Positions 1 to 4,642 of a stretch of 24,199 nt of DNA are shown in pieces. Where the stretch lies: positions 1 to 24,199 of the IMG/VR virus record IMGVR_UViG_3300006793_000278. One strand, written 5' to 3'. The stretch comes from a virus. Made by a program: the position numbers and the translations under genes. Numbering within the stretch: position 1 is the first letter of the stretch; the number at the start of each line of letters is the position of its first letter. The notes under the pieces are model-generated. The model had not been told where the DNA came from. It worked only from the letters and a program-made list of their open reading frames with translations, and did no database searches.

Positions 1-47
1 ACATCCTGTTGCCACGGAAGAAGTTCGACGTTGAGTTCTGTACTCAA
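1..47 (-). CDS. Probable start of large terminase subunit (partial)
   Basis: An open frame runs off the left edge of the window. It begins at a TTG (47-45) that overlaps the lysozyme stop codon, preceded by an in-frame TAA (53-51) and by a purine-rich AAAGAGG at 61-55 that could serve as ribosome binding site. The visible residues read MSTELNVELLPWQQD. The ELLPWQ segment resembles the adenine-contacting Q motif near the N-terminus of many phage large terminases, the ATPase-nuclease motor that packages DNA. A terminase is expected next to the small-terminase-like gene at 489-863. Only about 15 codons are visible, so the call rests on context and a short motif. Any other downstream late gene remains possible. 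Confidence 0.4.
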   Translation of the reverse strand, partial: MSTELNVELLPWQQD

Positions 48-502
48 GCCTTAGCCTCTTTCATAATGTCAACAAGCTCTTTGCTACGGCGACCTACCTG
101 AGTGTACCACTTGGAGTCAATCATCTCATTGGCGGCCATTAGGTAGTTACCTTCGTTCACGTACTTGAGCATATTCTTAAACTGACCTAAACGATTACGT
201 CCAAGATTAAATGCCATATTCACAAGAACCCTTTGGGCGTCTGGGGCTTGTCCTGCAAAGTTTAAGACAAGAGTGCAGGCATCACTGTAGGCAATACCGC
301 AGTCTTTGTGAAAGACATCCAAGATCCTCTCATCAGTCACAGGGGTTCCTACGGGCCATGAGTGCTCCATATCGTCCTCTGTGACCATGTGGCCGATACC
401 GAATGTAGGGTACCCTTCAGAACACAAATAGATCTCTGTGACGTAGCCTTCGTGACGAACGAGATCCTCTTTGACAATTTCAATGAGTTCATCTTTCGTC
501 AT
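44..502 (-). CDS. T4-type lysozyme (GH24 endolysin)
   Basis: This 152-residue protein fits the GH24 muramidase family, which cuts the glycan chain of peptidoglycan to release progeny. The catalytic signature is E18 (RHEGY), C27 (YLCSEG) and T33 (PTFGIGH), with spacing E-8-C-5-T. T4 lysozyme has Asp at the middle position; Cys there is a known family variant. The downstream part has the helical lysozyme pattern (VLVNMAFNLG, LGQFKNML, SKWYTQVGRRS). There is no N-terminal hydrophobic stretch, so it is not a signal-anchor endolysin and should need a holin. It starts 14 bases inside the preceding gene, with GAGGTGAT just upstream of its ATG, indicating translational coupling. It belongs to the leftward late operon. 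Confidence 0.93.
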   Translation of the reverse strand: MTKDELIEIVKEDLVRHEGYVTEIYLCSEGYPTFGIGHMVTEDDMEHSWPVGTPVTDERILDVFHKDCGIAYSDACTLVLNFAGQAPDAQRVLVNMAFNLGRNRLGQFKNMLKYVNEGNYLMAANEMIDSKWYTQVGRRSKELVDIMKEAKA

Positions 503-863
503 CTATCACCTCAGCATCAATAATATCATTTTCAGTTACCTTTGCCTCACCAATACCACTAATGGTTATGGAGACTGAAGGACGACTACCACCTTCTTTG
601 TCTTTTTCAAAGTAGCTAATCGGTAGCATACGATCCATAAGTAACTTCCAAGCCGCCGCTTGGTTCTTATGGTCATCGTTCAGTGCCGCATCAAGAATAC
701 TGTCGAGTACCTTACGGGACTTAGGTGAGGCCAACATACGAGCTTTATACTCATTGATGATTGCGGCGTCGCCCGGAGGTCGACCAACTTTACCTCTATT
801 GGTCAACTTTTTAGATTCGACATCCTGTTTTTTAGGACGACCAATCTTTTTAGTTTCTGTCAT
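489..863 (-). CDS. Small terminase-like DNA-binding protein with two AT-hook motifs
   Basis: The 124-residue protein opens with two AT-hook-like cores, KIGRPKK (residues 6-12) and KVGRPPG (25-31), separated by a basic linker. A helical middle follows (SPKSRKVLDSILDAALNDDHKNQAAAWKL and on to about residue 85), then a beta-like SVSITISGI stretch and an acidic C-terminus (IIDAEVIDDER). AT-hooks bind the minor groove of AT-rich DNA. I read it as a small terminase subunit from its size, its place directly before the lysozyme and probable TerL, and its general similarity to small terminases of marine phages as I remember them. It is the first leftward gene after the control region and has an AAGGAA ribosome site. 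A late-gene regulator is an alternative, since its promoter is packed with palindromes. Confidence 0.55.
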   Translation of the reverse strand: MTETKKIGRPKKQDVESKKLTNRGKVGRPPGDAAIINEYKARMLASPKSRKVLDSILDAALNDDHKNQAAAWKLLMDRMLPISYFEKDKEGGSRPSVSITISGIGEAKVTENDIIDAEVIDDER

Positions 864-876
864 AAGTATTTTCCTT

Positions 877-1005
877 ACTTAAGGGTACTTAAGTGATACT
901 TTAAGAGTAATTAATAATAAACACTTAACGATTTACTTAAGTGTCTTAAGTATATTCCATAATTATACCATAAAACTAACCAAAAGTCAATAGGTATACT
1001 TAAGT
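877..1005. repeat. Cluster of ACTTAAGT palindromes (operator- or iteron-like)
   Basis: Five CTTAAG cores lie in 127 bases, at 878-883, 888-893, 936-941, 945-950 and 999-1004. Three are the full palindrome ACTTAAGT (887-894, 935-942, 998-1005) and the other two match it at seven of eight bases. Degenerate copies sit at 899-905 and 923-928. Two pairs are spaced 9-10 bases, about one helical turn. One site is just upstream of the -35 of the leftward promoter, one pair lies around the likely transcription start, and one pair lies in the leader next to the ribosome site. This is the usual geometry of a repressor or activator array. Confidence 0.7.
962..990 (-). promoter_or_regulatory. Leftward sigma70 promoter with extended -10
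   Basis: On the minus strand the -35 is TTGACT (990-985), the spacer is 17 bases, and the -10 is TATAAT (967-962) preceded by TGG. Transcription should start near 955 and give a leader of about 90 bases before the small-terminase-like gene. It shares the extended string TATG(G/C)TATAATT(A/G)TG(G/C)A with the promoter at 23856-23884. CTTAAG palindromes flank it on both sides. Confidence 0.85.
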
Positions 1006-1023
1006 TTCCCTAAGGTGCCCCAA

Positions 1024-1041
1024 GTTGACCCTTTTGTCAAC
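1024..1041. promoter_or_regulatory. Inverted repeat GTTGAC/GTCAAC
   Basis: A perfect 6-base stem (1024-1029 with 1036-1041) surrounds a 6-base loop CCTTTT. The T-runs at 1055-1060 and 1066-1071 are too far away for a classic intrinsic terminator. It may be a protein site or simply part of the structured control region. Confidence 0.35.
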
Positions 1042-1070
1042 CCTTCGGAGTCACTTTTTTATCACTTTTT

Positions 1071-1079
1071 TGTTATAAT
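1071..1079 (+). promoter_or_regulatory. Possible rightward extended -10 promoter
   Basis: TGT followed by TATAAT (1074-1079) forms an extended -10 facing the early genes. The hexamer 17 bases upstream (1051-1056, TCACTT) is a poor -35, but extended -10 promoters can tolerate that. The sequence upstream is T-rich. If it is used, the leader to the first early gene would be about 550 bases long. Confidence 0.4.
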
Positions 1080-1101
1080 AATCAATAAAGTTATCACCTA
1101 T

Positions 1102-1122
1102 GAATGATAATGCAAATCATTC
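1102..1122. repeat. Inverted repeat GAATGAT/ATCATTC
   Basis: A perfect 7-base inverted repeat (1102-1108 and 1116-1122) encloses a 7-base loop. It lies just downstream of the possible rightward promoter at 1071-1079, where it could be an operator or a 5' hairpin of the early transcript. Confidence 0.4.
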
Positions 1123-1240
1123 TTATTTACATTAGTTTCTAAAGGGTTTCCTGAGGGTTTCCTTAGCAAATCTGGGAGGGTACTAATATAGTTATAACAC
1201 ACTGGTCCCCTCCCCCGGCCCTCATGAACCCCTAAGGGGC

Positions 1241-1313
1241 CTAATGTTTAGCCTGCGAACCTTTAGTGCACTAATGTTTAGCCTACGAACCATTAGGGGT
1301 CGAAACATTAGTG
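1241..1313. repeat. 30-base tandem repeat with inverted partial copy
   Basis: Two 30-base units abut exactly (1241-1270 and 1271-1300). Their first 21 bases differ at one position (CTAATGTTTAGCCTRCGAACC). An 11-base inverted copy, AAACATTAGTG at 1303-1313, pairs with CACTAATGTTT at 1269-1279. The palindrome CCCCTAAGGGG lies immediately before, at 1229-1239. Direct plus inverted copies suggest a multi-subunit protein site, such as an origin, pac-type site or operator. Confidence 0.65.
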
Positions 1314-1364
1314 TCCTAAGGGTTGACAAGGGGTGGCATATGTGCATCAGAGGTGACACCTAGG

Positions 1365-1381
1365 TGCACCAAAGTGGTGCA
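1365..1381. repeat. Hairpin TGCACCA/TGGTGCA
   Basis: A perfect 7-base stem (1365-1371 with 1375-1381) surrounds a 3-base loop AAG. The 8-base palindrome ACCTAGGT (1358-1365) abuts it. No T-run follows, so it is not an obvious terminator. Confidence 0.45.
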
Positions 1382-1507
1382 AGGGAGTTTCAAAAGGGTT
1401 GCATGTGTGTGTCTGATGTGTACCCTCAGGAGCCACCCAAGCACCCACAAGTAAGACCAAAGTCGTACTTGAAAGCGTTACCGAATGTAACTACAGTGTT
1501 ACCCAAG

Positions 1508-1617
1508 TTGACACAGTGTTACCGACAGTGACTAGACTAAGGTCTAATGGTAAATCGTAAGTGCTTGATTGTCTTAGAGTTTCTAAAGTTGGCACAGTGT
1601 CTGCTACTGTCTAATCC
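1508..1617 (+). promoter_or_regulatory. Possible tandem early promoters (repeated TTGRCACAGTGT units)
   Basis: Two related units, AAGTTGACACAGTGT (from 1506) and AAGTTGGCACAGTGT (from 1587), each carry a -35-like box: TTGACA at 1508-1513 and TTGGCA at 1589-1594. The second is followed after 17 bases by a weak -10, TAATCC (1612-1617). The first has no good -10 at normal spacing. ACAGTGTTACC also occurs twice around the first box. These may be early promoters or sites for a protein that compensates for the poor -10. Confidence 0.3.
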
Positions 1618-1638
1618 AACGAACAGAGGAAATACATT

Positions 1639-1929
1639 ATGACTGACCGCATCAAGACAAGAATCACTGAAGACCGCCTAGACGTTGTCGGCCTATACGA
1701 TCACGTCAACGGGTACACATATGTGTATGAGCTTGAGATCGACCGTGACGGTGGTGACACTCGTCTGACTTCGGTCTCTCTCTGGAACAGCCCAGAAGTG
1801 CCCGTGACCAAGCGGGAGATTCTTAAGACCCTCGCACACGCTGTCGAGCATATGCGTTCTGCGTGGATTGAGGACGGCACGATCTACGGCACTGAGGCCG
1901 CAGACTGGACTTATAAGATTTCTTACTAA
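1639..1929 (+). CDS. Early protein of unknown function
   Basis: A 96-residue protein that I do not recognise. It begins with ATG after AGAGGAAA and is the first gene of the rightward arm. It is mixed charged and beta-rich in its first half (RLDVVGLYDHVNGYTYVYELEIDRD), followed by a likely helix (TKREILKTLAHAVEHMRSAW) and an aromatic C-terminus. There is no signal peptide, membrane segment or cysteine motif. A small soluble protein encoded first after the control region fits the usual place of phage proteins made immediately after infection, many of which act on host transcription or defence. That role is inferred from position only. Confidence 0.8.
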   Translation: MTDRIKTRITEDRLDVVGLYDHVNGYTYVYELEIDRDGGDTRLTSVSLWNSPEVPVTKREILKTLAHAVEHMRSAWIEDGTIYGTEAADWTYKISY

Positions 1930-1940
1930 GGAGAATTACT

Positions 1941-2201
1941 ATGACTACTTGGACAACTTTCGAGACTATCGCAGAGACAGCACAGCGCAGTGAGTTTGTA
2001 GTGCGTTCATTCTATGTCGACCGCCTTGGCGTTCATCAGTACCACGAGGACGACCGTGTGCGCTTTGATTTCGCAACGGCTGACGGTCAGAAGTGGTCGG
2101 TCGTTGACCGTGAGGCTGAGGACGACCAGACCGGCTCGTGTCACGGTACGATGCGTGACTGTGTATCTTGGGTCGCAGGTCGAGTGCTCTACGGAGCTTG
2201 A
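1941..2201 (+). CDS. Early protein of unknown function
   Basis: An 86-residue acidic protein that I do not recognise. AAGGAG (1928-1933) precedes its ATG, and it starts 11 bases after the previous gene, so the two should be cotranscribed. The sequence alternates charged and aromatic residues (FVVRSFYVDRLGVHQYHEDDRVRFDF), suggesting a small beta-rich fold, and it has two cysteines (GSCHGTMRDC) too few for a classic zinc site on their own. It contains no hydrophobic segment. A hairpin follows it at 2232-2250. Confidence 0.78.
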   Translation: MTTWTTFETIAETAQRSEFVVRSFYVDRLGVHQYHEDDRVRFDFATADGQKWSVVDREAEDDQTGSCHGTMRDCVSWVAGRVLYGA

Positions 2202-2231
2202 TTGCGTAGCAGTCTATTGACAATATCAACG

Positions 2232-2250
2232 GGGCGATGTAATGTCGCCC
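2232..2250 (+). promoter_or_regulatory. RNA hairpin GGGCGA/TCGCCC before the 2276 gene
   Basis: A perfect 6-base GC-rich stem (2232-2237 with 2245-2250) with a 7-base loop lies in the gap before the next early gene. The sequence ACACACAGGAGA and the start codon follow. No long T-run follows, so it is more likely an mRNA processing, stability or translation element than a terminator. Confidence 0.5.
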
Positions 2251-2275
2251 TTACTGAACACACAGGAGAGAACAC

Positions 2276-2509
2276 ATGAACACGATCCACACAGCACACT
2301 GCAAGCGCAAGGGCGTTTACTCTGTTTACGCTTATGCGATGCCTGAGGGTTACGACTTGCGGGTAGGTTACACAGTGCGGAGCAGTGACAGTCTCGAGGA
2401 GGCTACACAGGAGGCGTTGTACGATATCACAGGGCGCAACGCACACGAGTATACAGTGGTTGACCACGGGAAAAAGTCAGCCATATATTGTGAACACTAC
2501 AGGTTTTAA
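2276..2509 (+). CDS. Early protein of unknown function
   Basis: A 77-residue protein that I do not recognise. CACAGGAGAG supplies a strong ribosome site. The order looks like beta (KGVYSVYAYAMPEGYDLRVGYTVRS), then a helix (DSLEEATQEALYDITG), then beta (EYTVVDHGKKSAIY), giving a compact soluble fold. Cysteines 9 and 72 are isolated. It follows a hairpin and lies in a run of small early genes, so a host-interaction role is a guess from context. Confidence 0.78.
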   Translation: MNTIHTAHCKRKGVYSVYAYAMPEGYDLRVGYTVRSSDSLEEATQEALYDITGRNAHEYTVVDHGKKSAIYCEHYRF

Positions 2510-2523
2510 ACAGGAGAACGACT

Positions 2524-2673
2524 ATGACGCACTATCGTATATACCTAGGCACTCGCAACCCTGAGCTACTCTGGGAGGGCTACGGTCAGGAGAAACTACG
2601 CAAGGCTCTCTGGAAAGCCCGTAATCAGTTCGCAGACAGCACTAAGGAGGTATGGTATTACCCTAAATACTAA
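2524..2673 (+). CDS. Small early protein of unknown function (49 residues)
   Basis: A short gene read from ATG at 2524, preceded by CAGGAG (2512-2517) and starting 14 bases after the previous stop. The product begins MTHYRIYLGTRNPELLWEG and ends KEVWYYPKY. It is basic, rich in Trp and Tyr, with a likely amphipathic helix in the middle (QEKLRKALWKARNQFA). I do not recognise it. Tight spacing, a good ribosome site and the same strand as its neighbours support a real gene. Confidence 0.65.
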   Translation: MTHYRIYLGTRNPELLWEGYGQEKLRKALWKARNQFADSTKEVWYYPKY

Positions 2674-2687
2674 TCGCCCACTGATGA

Positions 2688-2730
2688 GCCTGAGTTGCGT
2701 CAGGCGAAACGACCGGTCTATACTGGTCGT
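2688..2730 (+). promoter_or_regulatory. Two tandem RNA hairpins before the 2762 gene
   Basis: The first hairpin is GCCTGA (2688-2693) with TCAGGC (2700-2705) around a 6-base loop. The second is a 9-base stem ACGACCGGT (2709-2717) with ACTGGTCGT (2722-2730) around CTAT, with one G-U pair. An alternative longer pairing, TCGCC (2674-2678) with GGCGA (2703-2707), competes with the first. ACACACAGGAGA and a start codon follow, as after the hairpin at 2232-2250. Confidence 0.55.
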
Positions 2731-2761
2731 CTGGGTAGCTAACACACAGGAGAAAACTACC

Positions 2762-3064
2762 ATGAGAAAGATTGAGAAAGAAATGAACTACGCAATCGCA
2801 CAAGGTCGCAACTGGTCCTCAGCTAACACGATGGTGCGTGTTGAGCCAGAGACACGCAAGCGCAAGGTCTACCTGCACGGCAACCACATTGCCACGGTCG
2901 ACGTTTACACGAGCGGGTGGGGTTGGTCTGGCGATGTCGAGGTCAACACCTACACGCTCAGCAACTGGCCGACTAACACCACTAAGTCACGCCTGAGAGC
3001 ACTTGGGGTTGACGTGTACACACGGAACCACACTACATACGTTGACGGAGTGCCAGTCGTATGA
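2762..3064 (+). CDS. Early protein of unknown function (100 residues)
   Basis: I chose ATG 2762 (MRKIEKEMNYAIAQG) because ACAGGAGAA lies just upstream. An earlier in-frame ATG at 2684 would be translated through the tandem hairpins and lacks a comparable site. The protein is basic, with a helical N-terminus, then a beta-rich core (TMVRVEPETRKRKVYLHGNHIATVDVYTS) and a Trp/Thr-rich stretch. I do not recognise it. Its stop overlaps the next start (ATGA), which points to translational coupling. Confidence 0.75.
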   Translation: MRKIEKEMNYAIAQGRNWSSANTMVRVEPETRKRKVYLHGNHIATVDVYTSGWGWSGDVEVNTYTLSNWPTNTTKSRLRALGVDVYTRNHTTYVDGVPVV

Positions 3065-3477
3065 AAACACTACAGACAGAGAATTTCGAGGTCGGCATTC
3101 ACGACGACCTCAAGCACGGTTGGTTTGAGCATAATCAACTAGGCGATGTGTGCATTGCAACGCTTGTTGTGGACTACCCGTACTCAAGCGGATTACACTG
3201 CACAGCCACAGGAGGCACAATGAGAAGATACGACCAGACGGCCCCGGATGTCGTCTACTTCAACCCCAAGACCGACGGTGAGCAACTCATCAAGAGTAAA
3301 CACACCTTGGTCACTTGGGATGGTGTCGGGCAGTTCAAAGCGTTCTACGCCGATGACTACCGATTCTTTGACCAGTTCACGATTCCATGCGTGACCACTG
3401 ACCAAGCGCAAGAGATTGCGGAGGAATACGCCGCAGAGTTCGACCTAGCGTGTGATGAGGAGACAGACGATGACTGA
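3061..3477 (+). CDS. Early protein of unknown function (138 residues)
   Basis: The product starts MKTLQTENFEVGIHDDLKHG and ends in the acidic tail CDEETDDD. It is rich in aromatic and acidic residues, with a central HCTATGGTMRRYDQTAPDVVYF segment and a C-terminal helix (TTDQAQEIAEEYAAEFDLA). I do not recognise it. A strongly acidic small early protein could mimic DNA or bind a basic host protein, but nothing here proves that. It is coupled by overlap to the genes on both sides. Confidence 0.77.
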   Translation: MKTLQTENFEVGIHDDLKHGWFEHNQLGDVCIATLVVDYPYSSGLHCTATGGTMRRYDQTAPDVVYFNPKTDGEQLIKSKHTLVTWDGVGQFKAFYADDYRFFDQFTIPCVTTDQAQEIAEEYAAEFDLACDEETDDD

Positions 3478-3706
3478 CCATGAACAACAATACGACCCAC
3501 AGCTTCAGTGGGTCATTGAGGAGGTGATCTTTGCGATCACTCAACAGAAGCAGACAGACACGACTTGGTTTGACGTTTATGAGACGATCACCGGGTCAAC
3601 AGCAGACGAGGCTTGGGATGAATACCAAGCGCAACAGCGAGCAGAAGCAGAGGGCGAAGCCCGCTATGAACAGGAGCAATACGATGCAGAGCGACTTTAT
3701 GACTGA
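3470..3706 (+). CDS. Acidic, Gln-rich early protein of unknown function
   Basis: I chose ATG 3470 (MTDHEQQYDPQLQWVIEE) over an earlier in-frame start at 3452, because GAGGAG at 3457-3462 is correctly placed for it and the 8-base overlap with the preceding stop is typical here. The 78-residue product is very acidic and rich in Gln and Tyr. It looks largely helical, with a possible coiled coil near the C-terminus (DEYQAQQRAEAEGEARYEQEQYDAE). I do not recognise it. Confidence 0.68.
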   Translation: MTDHEQQYDPQLQWVIEEVIFAITQQKQTDTTWFDVYETITGSTADEAWDEYQAQQRAEAEGEARYEQEQYDAERLYD

Positions 3707-3836
3707 CCTTGAGGTCGATATTTACTTAGGTTGTGTCAATTTGGCACGGGACATTAACGAGGAGATTATGAACATCGACGAGATGTTGGATATCTCCTTG
3801 TTTGATATTTGGTTGGAGTATGTAGGCAATGATTAA
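3684..3836 (+). CDS. Small acidic early protein of unknown function
   Basis: The likely start is ATG 3684 (MQSDFMTDLEVDIYLG), since AGGAG at 3672-3676 is 7 bases upstream; ATG 3699 is an alternative. The 50-residue product is acidic and hydrophobic, probably two helices (VDIYLGCVNLARDINEEIMNI, ISLFDIWLEYVGND). The frame continues further upstream, but that part is out-of-frame sequence of the preceding gene and has unlike composition. I do not recognise it. Its stop overlaps the next start by 8 bases. Confidence 0.6.
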   Translation: MQSDFMTDLEVDIYLGCVNLARDINEEIMNIDEMLDISLFDIWLEYVGND

Positions 3837-4068
3837 GCGAATCCATGTGAATCAGCACAATATCCGTGCTAACAGCAAGGGTGAGGACTTACCGGTCTTC
3901 ACTGTCAAGACGTACAAAGAGAACCTCAAGGGTGAACGTGTCGTCATCAAGGGCGACTCTGAACTGGTCTACAGCCCCGACAAGCCGCTTGACTGTGGTG
4001 CGAAGGTCTGGATTGAGACGACAGCGGACGTTGACGTACACTTTGGCGACTGGAAGGTCACAAGATGA
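3829..4068 (+). CDS. Conserved small marine-phage-type protein, function unknown
   Basis: This 79-residue protein begins MIKRIHVNQHNIRANSKG and has the core FTVKTYKENLKGERVVIKG, then LVYSPDKPLDCGAKVWIET. From memory this pattern recurs in small hypothetical proteins of cyanophages and other marine phages. I cannot check that here, and I know of no proven function. It is probably a small beta-barrel. It overlaps the preceding gene by 8 bases and the following one by 4 (ATGA), so it is translated within a coupled chain. Confidence 0.8.
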   Translation: MIKRIHVNQHNIRANSKGEDLPVFTVKTYKENLKGERVVIKGDSELVYSPDKPLDCGAKVWIETTADVDVHFGDWKVTR

Positions 4069-4286
4069 ACAAAGTCCCTCACGTTGAGCGTGACTTGCTC
4101 ACAGGTGGTCTTACGACTGCCTGTGCGGCTCTTTGGTGTAAATTTCTCTCTGAGGAGTTCGACTGGCAGGGTAATAGGTCGCTATCAGAATATTACAAAC
4201 GTCGCTCAGAGGAGCTCTCTGTAGCTCCTACGGGTGCTTTACACGACAGACGGCTAGAGGAGGCCATCAAAGCATGGAAACGCTAA
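4065..4286 (+). CDS. Early protein of unknown function (73 residues)
   Basis: The product starts MNKVPHVERDLLTGGLTTA. It looks mainly helical, with a Cys/Trp segment (TTACAALWCKFLSEEFDW) and a basic C-terminal helix (LHDRRLEEAIKAWKR). I do not recognise it. The start overlaps the previous stop as ATGA, and the small membrane gene at 4274 begins inside its 3' end. Confidence 0.7.
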   Translation: MNKVPHVERDLLTGGLTTACAALWCKFLSEEFDWQGNRSLSEYYKRRSEELSVAPTGALHDRRLEEAIKAWKR

Positions 4287-4387
4287 CTTTTAACGACTGG
4301 GCGTTGCTCATAATTGGTACAGGAGCCGTTGCGGCCATCTTTGGTGGTCTCATTGGGTGGGTTATCTTTGGTAACGAAAATGATTGA
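4274..4387 (+). CDS. Small single-span membrane protein (37 residues)
   Basis: Read from ATG 4274, the product starts METLTFNDWALLIIGTG and carries one long hydrophobic segment (about residues 10-33, including AVAAIFGGLIGWVIFG) with small-xxx-small glycine spacing, then a short polar tail (NEND). It should insert in the inner membrane. Its place among early genes argues against a classical late holin, although no other holin is seen in the window. Small phage membrane peptides can also block superinfection. It overlaps the upstream gene by 13 bases. Confidence 0.6.
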   Translation: METLTFNDWALLIIGTGAVAAIFGGLIGWVIFGNEND

Positions 4388-4439
4388 GGTGATGAAAATC
4401 GTTGTGGTTTTGATTGCCATTTGGAAATGTTTTAATTGA
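4380..4439 (+). CDS. Possible 19-residue hydrophobic peptide
   Basis: An ATG overlapping the previous stop opens a tiny frame, MIEVMKIVVVLIAIWKCFN. It has a hydrophobic core and a positive C-terminus, like a small membrane peptide. Only the coupling overlap and the context next to another membrane protein support translation; it may be chance. Confidence 0.25.
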   Translation: MIEVMKIVVVLIAIWKCFN

Positions 4440-4450
4440 GGTGAACAGCT

Positions 4451-4642
4451 ATGCGTTGCAAGGCTTGTAATGATGAATTGACAGACTATGAATCAACTTG
4501 GAAAGACTACGAAACCGGAGAGTTTTACGACCTCTGTGGTCAGTGTTGGTCTATTTCCCGCAGTGCTGAACTTGAAGCAGAGAATAATTTATGCTACAAT
4601 AGTGGTTTAGTCGTTATGAACAACAACGAGGAGGACTCCTAG
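4451..4642 (+). CDS. Small zinc-ribbon protein
   Basis: The 63-residue product has two CxxC knuckles, C3-C6 (RCKACND) and C29-C32 (DLCGQCW), about 22 residues apart. This is the usual four-cysteine zinc-ribbon pattern. The segment between them (DYESTWKDYETGEFYD) is acidic and aromatic. Such small zinc proteins are common in phages and often bind nucleic acid or host proteins, but this one has no assigned role. GAGGTGA precedes the ATG. A promoter for the replication genes lies inside its 3' half, at 4572-4600. Confidence 0.78.
   Translation: MRCKACNDELTDYESTWKDYETGEFYDLCGQCWSISRSAELEAENNLCYNSGLVVMNNNEEDS
4572..4600 (+). promoter_or_regulatory. Rightward sigma70 promoter for replication genes
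   Basis: TTGAAG (4572-4577), a 17-base spacer and TACAAT (4595-4600) preceded by TGC form an extended -10 promoter inside the zinc-ribbon gene. The bases after the -10 read AGTGGTTTA, as in the promoter at 8550-8578 and nearly as in the one at 11107-11135. It would drive the 4663 gene, the ssDNA-binding protein, primase-helicase and polymerase. Confidence 0.7.

Larger units (their letters stand above)
864..1638. other. Non-coding divergent control region (775 bases)
   Basis: No credible gene lies between the leftward small-terminase-like gene and the rightward early genes; ATG-started frames here close within about a dozen codons. The left third (864-1120) is AT-rich and holds the leftward promoter, the ACTTAAGT palindromes, two hairpin-like inverted repeats and an extended -10 facing right. 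The middle (1140-1390) holds a GGGTTTCCT pair (1144-1152, 1155-1163), three CCTAAGG copies (1009-1015, 1231-1237, 1315-1321), a 30-base tandem repeat and a further hairpin. The right part (1480-1617) has repeated ACAGTGTTACC units and two TTGRCA boxes. This density of repeats at a divergent junction fits a transcription control centre, and perhaps a replication origin or packaging site. Confidence 0.8.

Noticed and set aside
1323-1328. Perfect TTGACA box in the control region
   Set aside because: No -10-like hexamer lies 16-18 bases downstream.
1966-2229. Minus-strand frame opposite the second early gene
   Set aside because: The plus-strand gene has a strong ribosome site and fits the operon; the minus frame has neither.
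2217-2239. TTGACA with 17-base spacing to TAATGT
   Set aside because: The -10 matches at only three positions and lies inside the hairpin; I treat the hairpin as the better explanation.
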